A stretch of 64,000 nt of DNA from Chaetoderma sp. LZ-2023a (GCA_034401795.1 CM067369.1:139450496-139514495), one strand, 5' to 3'; positions 47,610 through 59,265 are shown, counted from the stretch's first letter. Notes: generated by a model from the sequence alone, not told the origin. A program made the numbers and translations.

Positions 47610-48390
47610 GTGATGGAGTCAGGGTACAATAGGCTTAAATGCCAAGGATTGAATCGTGTCAGGTGCATCCACAGATAGTCCTATATGAATCGTCAGTGTG
47701 TCAGTATATCAGACATGTGAAAGCTGGTCTGCTAACCTGAGACTTTGTCTTGGCGCGGTGGTCCAGTGGAAAGATGTCTGGTTGCTGATGCTATGCGGAG
47801 TTGCAGTATGGCGGTTCGATCCCCGACCGGGGAGATGGTGATCAACAAATTAAACTAATGGGTGCATGACTGTCGGCTTGTTAGCACATCGAAATTGAAG
47901 CCGCACGTTGCCAGTGCGTCAATAAAATAAAATACATATACTGCCAGAGCCGTGATGGAGTCACAGTACAATAGGCTTAAATGCCAAGGATTGAATCGTG
48001 GCAGGTGCATCCACAGATAGTCCCATATGAATCGTCAGTGTGTCAGTATATCAGACATGTGAAAGCTGGTCTGCTAACCTGAGACTTTGTCTTGGCGCGG
48101 TGGTCCAGTGGAAAGATGTCTGGTTGCTGATGCTATGCGGAGTTGCAGTATGGCGGTTCGATCCCCCGACCAGGAGATGGTGATCAACAAATTAAACTAA
48201 TGGGTGCATGACTGTCGGCTGGTTAGCACATCGAAATTGAAGCCGCACCTTGCCAGTGCGTCAATAAAATAAAATACATATACTGTCAGAGCCGTGATGG
48301 AGTCAGAGTACAATAGGCTTAAACGCCAAGGATTGAATCGTGGCAGGTGCATCCACAGTGCGTCAATAAAATAAAATACATACAAACATA
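47610..48390 (+). ncRNA. Tandem array of a 343-bp unit containing a tRNA-derived SINE
   Basis: Two full units and part of a third lie head to tail. Each has a module (GTACAATAGGCTTAAATGCC ... CAGACATGTGAAAGCTGG) and a tRNA-like SINE with TGGTCCAGTGGAAAGATG and GGTTCGATCCC at 47,813-47,823 and 48,154-48,164, ending CAATAAAATAAAATACATA. The A-boxes are 343 bp apart. The third unit is deleted between GGTGCATCCACAG and TGCGTCAATAAAAT, at a shared CAG. The copy at 11,930-12,345 has the same order. Confidence 0.8.
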
Positions 48391-48413
48391 CATACATCCA
48401 ACGATCAAATCAA

Positions 48414-48426
48414 TCGATAGATCAAT

Positions 48427-48462
<36 letters not shown>

Positions 48463-48590
48463 GCCACTTACTATATCCCGCTTTGCGACATATTGGTGGA
48501 GGAATGATGGTATGTTGTTCCTTCGGTCGTTCGTTAGGTCGGCCGGTCGGTCGATCTTTCGGTCGGTCGGTCGGTCAGCCCGGCCATTCA
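48414..48590. repeat. (CAAT)n and (GGTC)n microsatellites
   Basis: CAATCAATCAAC tracts at 48,400-48,462, and GGTCGGTCGGTCGG from about 48,536. Confidence 0.9.
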
Positions 48591-49359
48591 ACCAAGCTGT
48601 AGATTGGTTAATAGATCAAATGCGATATAATAGTTAGAGCCTAGGAATTTCTTTAGTAAACGGAAGAATTGCTTGATATTTGATGTTGTTCTTTGACGGC
48701 TGCTGACGTAATTGGCCTTATGATATTTGAAAGACTTATATAGGCAATTGTTTTTTAATGAAGTTTTGCAGGTGAACATCATACAGGCAAAATATCTTGA
48801 CAGGTTGAAGTGCAGTCATTTATTTGGAAACAACTGTGTGATGGCTCTATAGATTGTTCTTCATATGAAACTTTCCTAAACAGCTGTTTTGCAACAAGTG
48901 CATTTCTTTTACACAAACAATCGTATGAATTCGGTAGGAAATGAACGAACAGAATACAAATTAAAACAATAAAACTACAATTGTGTATTTTTTAGCTTTC
49001 AGAACACAAATTTTAACCATCACATATGTACGTGTGTGAATATGTATGTCCGGAGCTATATTTTAAAAAAACTCCTGGCCCGATTTGGTTTTGAATTGAG
49101 AATTTCCTGACTTTGTCTCTGATCCGGAAAACCCCGATCATAATCGGATCCAATTCTGGATCGATTGCTGTTATTGTTGTTGCCTGCATGCCCTTCACCC
49201 CTTTGCATAGTGCCCAAGACGGCTTTGTCTGATATAGGCTACAGTAATATATATGTCTATGATAACAAATTATTAGGTATTTCCGATGACGACGTGCCCA
49301 TCCTATCCTACTTCAACATCTGCGCGGTTTTGAAGCATTTGCATCCTTTAACAAAATTA

Positions 49360-49558
49360 CTATTGTGGGACTATTGGGCTGTCGGATTATTGGGATGTCA
49401 GACTAGTGGGTAAAATTGTCGGACTATTGAGTTTGGATGTCGGACCACTGGGTAAAATTGTCGGACTATTGGGTTGCCAGACTACTGGGCTGTCGGACTA
49501 GTGGGGCGTCCTCGTGTGGACCTGGTGTATGAGGTGCGTGTGTGTGTGCGCGTGCGCG

Positions 49559-49631
<73 letters not shown>

Positions 49632-49786
49632 TGTGTGCAGGAGGTCAGAAGGCAGGTGGGGTGTGATGGGGTCCGGAGATCCCCGCCGCCCGATAGATTT
49701 TGAATGTCTAGATGCTCTGAGATAGCATTTCCTGCATTTCTGGAGGTAAATGTGTATCTTCAGCTGGTTATAGGCCTAACGCTATC

Positions 49787-49840
<54 letters not shown>
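49360..49840. repeat. Minisatellite (GTCGGACTATTGGGCT type), (TG)n and (ATT)n
   Basis: GTCGGACTATTGG and its variants recur about eight times at 49,373-49,505 with periods of about 17 bp. A (TG)n run lies at 49,560-49,626 and an (ATT)n run at 49,789-49,840. Confidence 0.85.
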
Positions 49841-49841
<1 letters not shown>

Positions 49842-50439
49842 TGCCTGTTAAATGTATTTTAAAAAGTGCATTTCGCAATCTCAGGGGTGGCAACTTCCCG
49901 CCCCCCTGCCCACCTGCAGACTACTGACCTATTATTATCCCCGCACGTTTTGAAACAAGGTCAATAGATTATTGGAAACTGCGGGTTCTAGATTTTTTCA
50001 GATAAGACCCAAATTTGTGGAATCCTAGTATATTGTCGTACGCGTTCCTGTGTTAAAATATGAGCTAAATCTGACCAGCAGTTTGCGAGGGATATGCAGA
50101 TCCAGAATTTGATCCGATCCAGATATGGGTTATTTTATCTGGATTATGGCCAACGTCAGGAAATCCTCTCGCATGACAAGTACGTTCGTTGTGTTAAAAT
50201 TAGGGCAAAATTGGGTGAGTAGGTTTGATTCTCCCCGAAAAAAGTCCGTGGACCATATACTCGCCGCTTTGTCCGTGTGCTCGTTGATCCGTCCATCCAT
50301 TCGCATTCTACAAGTCTGTCCAGGCCATAGTCTCAAAGACTTATATGTGTGATCATGAAACTTGGTAAGCCCCATATGTGGGATGAATCTGACAGAGACA
50401 TACAATGTGATCTACTTTTGACCTACCTTTAACGGGTCA

Positions 50440-51180
50440 CTGAACGTTACAGAACATTCTTGTCTGGGCTGGAGTTTTTTTGCATACAGAAACTAAACTT
50501 ATTGTACTGATGCACTATATGCTGAAGGTGTGCTGCGTATGAAAAGTAGGTCAATGTGACCCTACTTTTCACGGTTTACTGTACATCACAGAAAAAATGT
50601 GTGTGTGGGCTGTAGTATCAACAGTTTTTTGGTAAACCTCAGTGTATGAGTGCATTATACTCTGAAAGTGTATTATGACTATTAGGTATGAAAAGTAGGC
50701 CAGTATTTTTCAAAATTCAAGGAACACACTGTTGACCTACTTTTCATCGTTCACTGAACATTACAGAACGTTTTGTTCAAGCAGTAGTTCCAAGAGTTTT
50801 TGATATACAGTAGTACAGGAACTAAACTTGGTATATGGATGCATTATAGGATGAAGGTGTGTTGTGTATGAAAAGTAATTCAGCCAGACAGCCTAACCTA
50901 CTTTTCAGGGTTCATTGAACCTTACAGATAATTTTGAGCTAGGCTGTAGCCTCAAGAAGCTTTGTTTTACAGTAGTTCAGGAAGTCAACTTGGTGTATGT
51001 ATGGATTATATGCTCAAGGTGTGTTGTGTTTGAAAGGTAGGTAAGCATGAGCTACTTTTCGTGGTTCACTGGACATTACAGATAATTTATGTTCGAGATG
51101 TAATTCCAGAGTTTTTGCTTGGCCTGTACATGAACTAAACTTGGTCTATGGATACATTATATGCCGACTCTGAAGGCATG
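50440..51180. repeat. Tandem repeat, period about 150-175 bp
   Basis: CACTGAACATTACAGAAC-type marks fall near 50,440, 50,580, 50,756, 50,919 and 51,070. Each is followed by GTAGTTCCAAGAGTTTTTG, TGGTATATGGATGCATTATA, GGTGTGTTGTGTATGAAAAG and TGACCTACTTTTCA. Confidence 0.7.
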
Positions 51181-51604
51181 CTGCGCATGACATTTTTCGA
51201 CCAAGCAACATTTTGGCAGCCATCTCGAATTTTCCGGAAAATGTCGGTAAATCGTTTAAAATGCTACTCATTAAATGCTTGGGCAATTTCAACCAGACTT
51301 GCCTGGAAGAATACCAGGCTGGTAATTTTAAAAACCTGTATACAAAATTTTGATTGGCCGATTTTTTTCTGACAGCCATGTTGGATTTTCTGAAAATCAG
51401 TTAATATTCTTCTTCTTATTAACCATTTGAACGATTTCAAGATAACTCGGCTCGAAGGACGCTAGAGTCATGTGCTTCTGAGCTTGTATACATAATTTTG
51501 ATCCGTCAATTTGTTCGGCAGCCATCTTGAATTTTCCTAAAAATCTAAATTTTGGATTTGATGGCCATATTTGATTTTTTATTGGCTGGATGGAACCGAT
51601 AGTA
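51180..51604. repeat. Diverged piece of the 0.5-kb repeat family, host of element A
   Basis: GGCAGCCATCTCGAATTTTC, TTGATCCGTCAATTTGTTCG, GCAGCCATCTTGAATTTTCC and GATGGCCATATTTGATTTTT match the motifs of the array at 2.4-7.2 kb. The family resumes after element A and ends at about 54,953 with the shared CCAGGTGAGCG...CCTCTTGTT tail. Confidence 0.5.
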
Positions 51605-51932
51605 CAGTCGAAATTGACATGGACCCGGACATTTTGTATAACAGACAGATTTTTGTTTTAATCACTCCGGTATGGCCCAAAATATATCCCAGAAAATTTT
51701 TCCAAAATTCACACATGGGGAAATATGTTTTTTAGAGGAAATTCAAAATGGCCGCCAAGGCGATGACCAATAACAAGGTAATATGTATTTTGACTCTAAA
51801 AACCCGTGTTTTGGTAAGTGTTGTACAGTTTAAAGTATGTCATCATCAAAATCACTTGATAACCTAGAAATGTAATGCAAACTTAGCGACTGTTGTGAAA
51901 CACAGCGAACAGGCAGAATGGCTGAAATTTGT

Positions 51933-54052
51933 CTAAGCATTTTCACTTTCAAATTTCGAGCTGTCAAGGCAGTGATCTTCACATTTACAATGTATGCTAC
52001 ATGGAATGCCTTTCTTGGAGCAACTACACGAGGAACACAGACGTGTGCTGCTTTTACACTGGCACCTTATATTTAGAAGTAGCTCCGGAGGCGCTGCTGA
52101 CTTGTCCATAATGATCGCCGTCACTGATCCTTGTTCTACTGCATAACCATACACTTCTTTCTTTAACACAGTTTTTAGGTGAAGCCAGGTGCTTGCTTGG
52201 AGATGAACCCGAAGGCTATGGAAGTATGCTGCACTACGTGTGGGTGGCATCCTTTCAACTGGTACATGCTTAGGAGAGATGGCAGTCATGTATCTGAGAT
52301 TGTCTTAGCCAGGACTTCTTGATCCAGCACTATACAAAGACTTAATGTACTTTTCACCAATAACCATTATATCCGCCTTTGATCTGGAGATGTCGCCAAA
52401 TGCAAGTGCATCTTGTCTGAGGGTTGGTGAAGATTGGATCATTTTCACATGCTTTACTTTGCCCATGCCATATGGAGCTGATGTCGTGTCACATCCAGAC
52501 ATACTATGGACGAATGGTAGGCACATACACAATTCCTTGCCTAAGATCTCTGTGGCCACTTTGATGCATAGCTTATGTTGCTTTGTTTGTAGGAAAATAT
52601 TTGCAGAGGTGCTTGCATGATAGAGGAGTAAGATCAATATGTCTGTATCGTCAGCAACAACTATCGTTGTTCTTTCAGTTCCTGCCAATTCTAATGCTCT
52701 CCTTACAATCACCACATCAGCATCGCCTTCATCTACTGCATGTACCACCTCAACACCTGCATCTGATAAATGTTTTGCCAACAGATTTATGGTATTCTGC
52801 TTGTTGCGTTTGTTTGATAGAAATCCAGTTTTGTTTCCTGGAACAGGTGTGTTGTCTTGGACAGCTACATCAGGAGCGCCAACTTGATTAAGCCGTCGTC
52901 GCTTCTGTTCTTGATCTTTTGTGGTCTCAGTTTGATAGTTATCAAATATAACGCATACAGGTGCATCAAGCCTCTGATAATGTACTACTGATGCTACGAA
53001 TGAGCTAAAACGGTCTCCATTGTTCCAACCGTAGGCCATGGTATCCGATGCAAAAGTGCGCAGCCATCAAATACTCTTGCAGCTGGCTCTGTCTCTTGCT
53101 GTAGCATTGATGTGTTCATTTCAATTTTATACTTCGCCAGTTGTGACTTTTGCGATTTCCTCATAGTTCCGTCATCATGGAAGAGGGCGGGACATACCGT
53201 TGCAAGCTCGTATTCAAAGATCGCTTTGTCTGGAGGTCCTGAAACAGATGCAGTTGACATGGTACAGCTCCTGGGAAGACATATGGACATCTTCATGTCC
53301 TACCTTATTAACCTTTCGCATGACAGCAAATGTTACAGCTTGATCTGGTTTCTTTAGCGTAATGTCGCCAAACCTTTTCTCATTTAACTTCTCATGAATT
53401 CTTCGACCAATATCAATGGCATCATCGGCAGTAACACGATCGTCTGCAATCAAACCAGTTGCGATATTTCTCAGTTGGTCGTCTTCAACCGCGAATGGAT
53501 TGTGTTCTCTGAGAAACAGAGTGAATTTCTTCATGTCTTCTACATCTCGTCGCATATTTGCAGGGTGAACATCTCTGTGTTGTTCCGACCTTATCCCGGT
53601 GAACGTGTCAGTCAATGACCGCAGAGCGTGTGTGTACTGTGCTATGATGTGTGCAGTGAGAAGCCATTTTGTTCTAGCGGATTCCTTGTGCGTTATATTG
53701 ATCAATCCATCCTGTGTCTTCCCAGCTCTCATTAGACTCTGTTCAATTGTCATATCAGACCAGGTACCACTCCAATACAGTTTAGCATCCCTGCGTACAG
53801 CAAAGTGCCCTTCGTGTATGGGATCATCCAGACAAGTACATAGATCATCAGAATCTTGGAGGTAAAGGCGACAACACTTTGTGTAATTGTTGTGCCCTGC
53901 AGCAGCAAAGAATGGCAACATTAGTTGTGTCGCCTTTAAATGAAGGAGCCAATTACCAGTACGCTCAGCCCAATCGTACAATGGCGACAAATTCCACGAA
54001 GCTTTGAAGCGTCAAGCAGCGATGAAAGCCCAAGACGGCTTTGTCTGATATA
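51933..54052 (-). pseudogene. Copy A transposase / FEN-like nuclease / CXC protein, broken
   Basis: From the right: a short piece with SFVEFVAIVRL then, one frame over, AERTGNWLLHLKATQLMLPF, GHNNYTKCCRLYLQD, SGTWSDMTIEQSLMRAGK and SARTKWLLTAH. These form the C-terminal part of the transposase-like region. Next comes FEYELATVCPALFHDD, then the nuclease-like region: FDGCALLHR, VCVIFDNYQTETTKDQEQKR, VDEGDADVVIVRRAL, IVVADDTDILILLLYHA and MSGCDTTSAPYGM. Their acidic residues fall where PIN/FEN/XPG nucleases have theirs. The C-terminus has IRCQCKSSTRLCSSCSCSKK then a second Cys cluster (CSIHCKCEDHC), like a CXC domain. Lesions: frameshifts near 53,970, 53,265 and 53,005 (one base short relative to copy B), and TAA at 52,303-52,305 where copy B has Leu. 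The N-terminal half is deleted. Confidence 0.7.
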
Positions 54053-54480
54053 TGACTAAGTTTTCTAGAACTGCTGCTATCATGGGAAACATTACATACA
54101 ACACATGTTTTTTTCTTGCGTAGGGTCATAATTGTACTAAACCATTAATTAGCATGAACAATGTGATTTTGACTCTATATATTTATCGTTTTATAATTGA
54201 ATCGACTTAACTTACCTCAAGTAACATTTTCTAGATTTACCCCGGACTATATATTATTGTAATAGTAAGAATAATAGCGTTAGGAATTGTTATATCATTG
54301 ACTGCATAGTTGTGATCAACATGCTGTCCATATGTGTAACTCTCTCCGTCAGATCTTTAAAAAAAACTGGCCATACATTGATGTACCATGTTCTGGAATT
54401 CACACTCATGTATCAAATCATATATGGTTGTTATAGACAGGTTTTACTGATTAATTTTAATTTACATTAGTATGTCTTAC

Positions 54481-54566
54481 AGGTTATTTGACTGGGATCT
54501 GTTGTCATATACACAATTGACAATAGCAATTGTCAGTAGGTCTAATTTTATAAAATTCTCAACAGA
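54481..54566. repeat. Weak palindrome family copy inside element A
   Basis: TTATTTGACTGGGATCTGTT is followed by a CAATTGACAATAGCAATTG centre and GGTCTAATTTTATAAAATTC TCAACAG. Pairing is poor, but order and sequence resemble the family at 41,444. Confidence 0.35.
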
Positions 54567-55438
54567 TTACCTATTTATGCTAAATATTGTTCACATTTCG
54601 TTCCCTAACTTCAAAGGGTTAAAAATCAGGATTCCCCAAGTGTGAATTTGTGAGAATTTCTTGTGTGGACTCTGGACAGCCATAAGAAGTGTTTGGAACA
54701 CAAAATCGTCTGTTATACAAAATGTCCGGGTTAGCCTATATTTCTGTTGATTTCTACTGGACTACTAAGGTTCAATCTGATTGTGTGGTCAGTGTTCATC
54801 ATTAATTTCCCACTAAATATCGATTATTCTGAATTACCAATTTTGTATTTTATGTCTTGTTACTGCTGAATTGAAAGTATTATGTCTATTCAAATGCTAA
54901 TGGTTCAAATGCTAATGGTCCAGGTGAGCGTTACGGCCCTTGCGCCTCTTGTTATGTACACACTCGCCTTGTCTTCTTTTTCTAACTGGAATGCTGGTCT
55001 TTAGAGCACTTAGGGTCCAGTGAATAAGAAAACAAAATTTTGAAAGTGATCAATTGTCTGTGCTGGGATAGGCGTCAGTTTCTTTGGGTGGCGCAATAAC
55101 CCCAATAAGGGGTTATTTCGCCACTCAACTAAGTCTTATGTAATGATCAACTTAACCATGCGATATTGAATCATCGCCACTTTTATTGAGTTTAGACAAA
55201 CAGAGCACACAACAGAATTCAAAATTACAAAAAAGTATCCATTCATTTTGCTACGGAAAGCAGCTGAAAATGTCCTTTAATTATAGCTTCATTTCGATCG
55301 TATATCTAACGTGCCATGAACTGCTGCATGAACAAAGTTAAATGTTTAGTTATTTAGTTCACATATTAATCATCGCATGTCCTCAGCTCAGCCATGACAA
55401 CTCTTACCTACAAAGAACGTGCCACATTAGTGACAACA

Positions 55439-55857
55439 TCAACTGTAGTAGTTGAGGTATTGGAGACTTTGTAAGCAATCGTCTCCAGTGTAAATGGAAT
55501 ACGACATATTACACTGTGCACACATGCCATCCTCCTCCACCTCCCCATCCACATTACTAGAGCTACTCGGGCCTGATGTTCCTGGTCGATCTTCAGCCTT
55601 GCTTGATGAAAGGATCTCGGTGGTCGTCTGTCCTGCTAAGTTCTCATCTAGCGACCCCGCCCCCCCCCCCAACCCCACATACACCCACCCAACCTCCCTC
55701 TCCCCCCACCCACCCACGCCTTTGGTTTGGTTGGTGATGGCCATCCTTTCATCTCTTTGAGTAGATCAATGACATTTGCGTTGAAGTCTGTGGTTGTATC
55801 ATAAGCGTCCTGACATGGGAGGCGTTTCAGGACAGCCACGCTGTCAAATGACACCAA
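55439..55857 (-). pseudogene. Possible C-terminal remnant of a transposase-type protein
   Basis: The minus strand reads VSFDSVAVLKRLPCQDAYDT and NANVIDLLKEMKG in one frame. After a C/T-rich interruption (55,655-55,715), another frame reads SLDENLAGQTTTEILSSSKA, a Ser/Glu linker, and EEDGMCAQCNMSYSIYTGDD. A linker followed by CX2C...Y reminds me of PHD-type ends on some pogo-like transposases. That is only a resemblance, and nothing here is complete. Confidence 0.25.
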
Positions 55858-55944
55858 ACACGCTCCTTTTGAAAGCTGCTTTGGGGCTCTGTCAACTGAG
55901 CGGCGACGTTACCTCATGGTGGCGAAGTTACACACTTTACGGTA

Positions 55945-57060
55945 GCGTACGGTCTGGAATAACAGGGAATAACGCCCTTATGAATGGAATATGGCCATAT
56001 GATATGGAATAACACGGAATAACACGCATATGACATAGAATAACATGGAATAGCGACGCTATGATATGGAATAACAAAGAATAACTGCCAATTATTCCTT
56101 GTTGTTCGGCTCCAGGGCCGGCTCAATGCATAGGCGAACCAGGCACTGCCTAAGGCGCCAGATTTTAGAGGGGCGCCAAAAAGGGAGTTTCGGTGCCTCT
56201 CACAATCCAAGGTACATGTTCTTAAAGCAAATAAGAAAATCCACACTTAGGACAAGAGCCATATTTCGCTCTAGAAATGCAGGAAATGCCCTCTCAGAGC
56301 ATCTGGATTTCAAAATTTTCCGGGGGAGGACAACCACCACCCCGACCCCCGCTTAAAGGGTGGTCCTTTGCCTTTGCCTAGGGTGCCAGAAACCCTATGC
56401 CGGCCCTGCCCCCACCCCCCTTTTCCATATTTTTGGCTGATTATTTCATGTTATCCACTTCAAATGGCGGTTAGGTCATATTCCATGTCATTCCATATAA
56501 TGGGCTCGTTATTCCATGTTATTCCATTTCAAATGACAGTTATTCCATATCACAGGCACGATATTTTCCATATTTTCCACATCACATAATTTAATGATTT
56601 TCCAGTTCAAGTTGCTGTTATACCCTGTTATTCCATCTCATAGGTTTGCTAGTCCATGCTATTCATATCAATTGGCAGTTCTGTGTTATTCCATATCATA
56701 TGACCATTATCCAATGTTACACCATATCAAATAGCCGTTATTCGATAACAAAGGCCGTTATTCCTTGTTATTCCATGCTATAGGCTCGTTATTCCATGTT
56801 ATTCTTATTAAATGTCCGTTATTTCATGTTATTCCTTATCATATTGCCGTTATTCTGTGTTATTTCGTGTCACATTGCCGTTATTGTGTGTTATTCCATG
56901 TCATAGGTTCGCTATTATGCGTTATTCTATATCATATGGCAGTTTTTTCGTGTTATTCTTTACCATATGACAGGTGCCCCATGATATTCCATATCGTATG
57001 GCTCATGGTGTACGTATTATTCGTTATGCGTTATTCGTTATTCATTATTATTCTAGGGGC
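55945..57060. repeat. Inverted pair of (GTTATTCCATGTTATTCCAT)-type arrays
   Basis: From 55,950 to 56,095 the + strand reads ATGGAATAACACGGAATAAC. From 56,440 to 57,060 it reads the complement, GTTATTCCATGTTATTCCAT, interspersed with ATATCATATGGCCG. The two arms are unequal in length (about 150 and 620 bp) and face each other across a transposon-like insertion. Confidence 0.8.
56113..56408. mobile_element. Non-autonomous hAT-like element (296 bp)
   Basis: It begins CAGGGCCGGCTCAATGCATA and ends ATGCCGGCCCTG, so the tips CAGGGCCGGC are inverted repeats. Subterminal GCCTAAGGCGCCAG at the left is answered by GCCTAGGGTGCCAG at the right. CAGGGCCGGC with GGCGCC-rich subtermini is a form I associate with hAT elements in animals. 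No 8-bp target duplication is evident in the simple flanks. It carries no ORF of note. Confidence 0.7.
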
Positions 57061-57339
57061 ACCGAGCCACATTGAATAAGTGGTTTTTTTAATACATACT
57101 CGAAGCACGTGCACAAGCGCACAGATACACTGCGTGACAGAGGCAGATGTATGCATGCATATACGCACGCACGCACGTTTGCAGGCACGCATGGATGGAC
57201 GGACGGGCGGGCTGGTTGCCGGGTTGGCGGCCGGGTGGGTGGATGGATGGCCATACGGATGGACAGACGGACAGATAGACAGACTCGGCCGCAATATCCT
57301 CTTCCTCTTACCGGGCGATGGCAATAAAATTAATAACTA

Positions 57340-58340
57340 GAATGCACTCGACGGAGATGCTGACTCAAGCCTATGCTGTCTTACAATGCAGTTAGTGACC
57401 CCCGTGATCTAGATAGCTGATCGGTTGCCCTCAAACTGAAAGTAATAATAAATTGTCAAATGTGAACATGTGTGCTAGATCTGGTGATACTGCCTTCTTG
57501 CAATCCTCCAGAGATATGGTCAAAATGTCTATTCCGGTATGTACTTCATGACCCGGTGACCTAGGTATCGAATGTCTTGTCCTGAAACCCATATAACTTC
57601 TGGGCACGTATAATAAGGATGGATGTGTCAAATTTGGTGATTCTGACTGCTTTCGTTCGCAACTTATGGCTAAAAGATCGGAATGCATTTTGTGACCCTG
57701 TGGCTTAGATATTAACCCGTTTGGGTGATTGTCTTATTAGGGCCCCGTACGGGAAGGTGCGAAAGCCCTATAGTAATCGCCGTGTCTGTCCGTCTGTCTG
57801 TCCGTGCGCCTGTTTGTTCATCCGTCTGTCTCTCCGTCCACAATATCTCGTAAACAGCATATCATACAGAACCTCTTCAGGTAATTTAAGGAATCTTGGT
57901 GCATGCATGAGTTATGATACGCAGGTGTGCCTTTCGAAGAATTCACTTTTATAGGTTCATTATTTTGGGTGAAAATGGGATTTTTATTTTTTTTAAATCA
58001 AAATTGTTCTAAATTTCCTCGTAAACACCATATCATACAGAATGGTTTAAAATAATTTAATGAAGCTTAGCACATGGCTTCTTTATGATGGGTAGATGTG
58101 CCTTTTGAAGGATTCACCTTCATAGATCCAAGATTTTGGGTGAAAATGGGCTTTTTAATGCAGAAACTCACGAAATTCAAAAGATTTTCGTAAGCACAAT
58201 ATCATACACAATCGCTTAAAATAATTTAATGAAACTTGGTATATGCCTCAGTTATAATACGCAGATGTGCCTTATAGGGCCAAGATTTTGGGTTAAAATG
58301 GACTTTTTATTGCAAAACCTACACTTTTTATCAATTTCCT
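57340..58340. repeat. Tandem repeat, period about 170 bp, with pyrimidine-rich header
   Basis: The header GGGCCCCGTACGGGAAGGTG and CCGTCTGTCTGTCC (57,740-57,840) is followed by units with TCGTAAACAGCATATCATAC, ATAATTTAATGAAACTTGGT, CAGATGTGCCTT and AAGATTTTGGGTGAAAATGG near 57,857, 58,029 and 58,199. The layout (purine/pyrimidine header, then tandem units) resembles 37,540-40,065. 57,340-57,700 holds pieces of the repeat at 8,870-9,250. Confidence 0.65.
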
Positions 58341-58665
58341 TATATTTCTAGTTTTTTTACATTTTTTGATTTATATTTTTTATTTTTAATAATATGAAGG
58401 CTTTGAATAGAATGGCTACCTGCTATATAGCTAAAGGTATTTTAGTGATTGCGGGCCCTCTGAGTCAAACAGCGTTTTCTAGTTTTCTGCCTAGCCGTCT
58501 ACAATATGAATACATATTCCAAACTTGGCGATTCTTCCTTCTCAAATTTCGAAGATATCGTGCGGATAAACAGACAGACAAATAAACATCCAGACTGACA
58601 GATAAACAAACGGCACCAACCGCACTACTCATACCTGCCTTTGGCTGTGTGAGTAATAATAAAAT

Positions 58666-59262
58666 CAGGCTGGTTTCCGAAAAGGGCATTCTATTACCGA
58701 TCATCTGTTTGTCTCAAATTGCCTAATCAATATCTATAAATTCAGTGGACATTCATTATTCTGTGCATTCGTTAACTATGAAACAGCTTTTGACAAGATT
58801 TGGCGTACTGGCTTATGGTACAAAATAGTGAACTGCAAAATTGAAGGCAAATTATTTAACGTGATTGTAAATATCTATAAAAGTGCCAAATCATGCGTAT
58901 CTACTAACAATTACAAATCCGAATCCCCACCCCACCCCACCCCCACACCCCCCCCCCACCCAGCCCCACCCACACCCCCAGTTGGAGTTAAGCAAGGAGA
59001 AAAAATATGCCCCTTGCTTTTTGCTTTCTTTATCAATGATTTAGAAGACACAGAAACAGATTTGCCGAAATTATTAAACGGTCTACATGAGTACTGCCGT
59101 ACTTGGAAACTAAGCGTCAACAGTGATAAAACTAAAATTGTTATATTTGGACGAAAGCCTAAAATTCAGTATCAAATTACATTCAATGGGAAAATCATTG
59201 AACAAGTAAAATTCTATAAATACCTAGGAATTCAGCTTTCTGAACAAAGCGTGTGGAGCATA
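58666..59262 (+). pseudogene. Non-LTR retrotransposon reverse transcriptase fragment
   Basis: One open frame reads QAGFRKGHSITDHLFVSNCL, FCAFVNYETAFDKIWRTGLW, GVKQGEKICPLLFAFFINDL and EYCRTWKLSVNSDKTKIVIF, then KFYKYLGIQL. This is the core of a LINE reverse transcriptase, of the Jockey/CR1-like type as far as I can judge. The YADD catalytic box and its surroundings are missing: NDLED is followed almost directly by LLNGLHEYCRTWKL, where family members have about 60 more residues. A CCCCACC-rich tract (58,924-58,980) replaces the residues before GVKQGE with a Pro/His/Thr run. The frame stays open despite both changes. It is cut off on the right by the end of element B at about 59,263. Confidence 0.8.
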
Positions 59263-59265
59263 GTC

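Larger units (their letters stand above)
51605..54759 (-). mobile_element. DNA transposon copy A (Academ-like), both inverted ends visible
   Basis: The left end CAGTCGAAATTGACATGGAC and the inverse of the right end, CAGTAGAAATCAACAGAAAT, both run into the identical block CCCGGACATTTTGTATAACA. The right end has about 11 extra bases before the block. A further inverted match, AATTCACACATGGGGAA versus AATTCACACTTGGGGAA, lies about 100 bp inside, so the inverted repeats extend at least 110 bp. Just outside both ends is TAGT(A/C)C-like sequence, so the true tip may be a few bases further out. I could not settle a target duplication. At 3.15 kb it lacks about 2 kb present in copy B, so it is an internally deleted derivative. 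The 5' non-coding part near 54,235 (TACCCCGGACTATATATTAT) matches copy B near 63,708. Confidence 0.8.

Noticed and set aside
52345..53865. Plus-strand ORFs at 52.3-53.9 kb and 60.1-62.9 kb
   Set aside because: They are antisense to the conserved transposase/nuclease coding on the minus strand.
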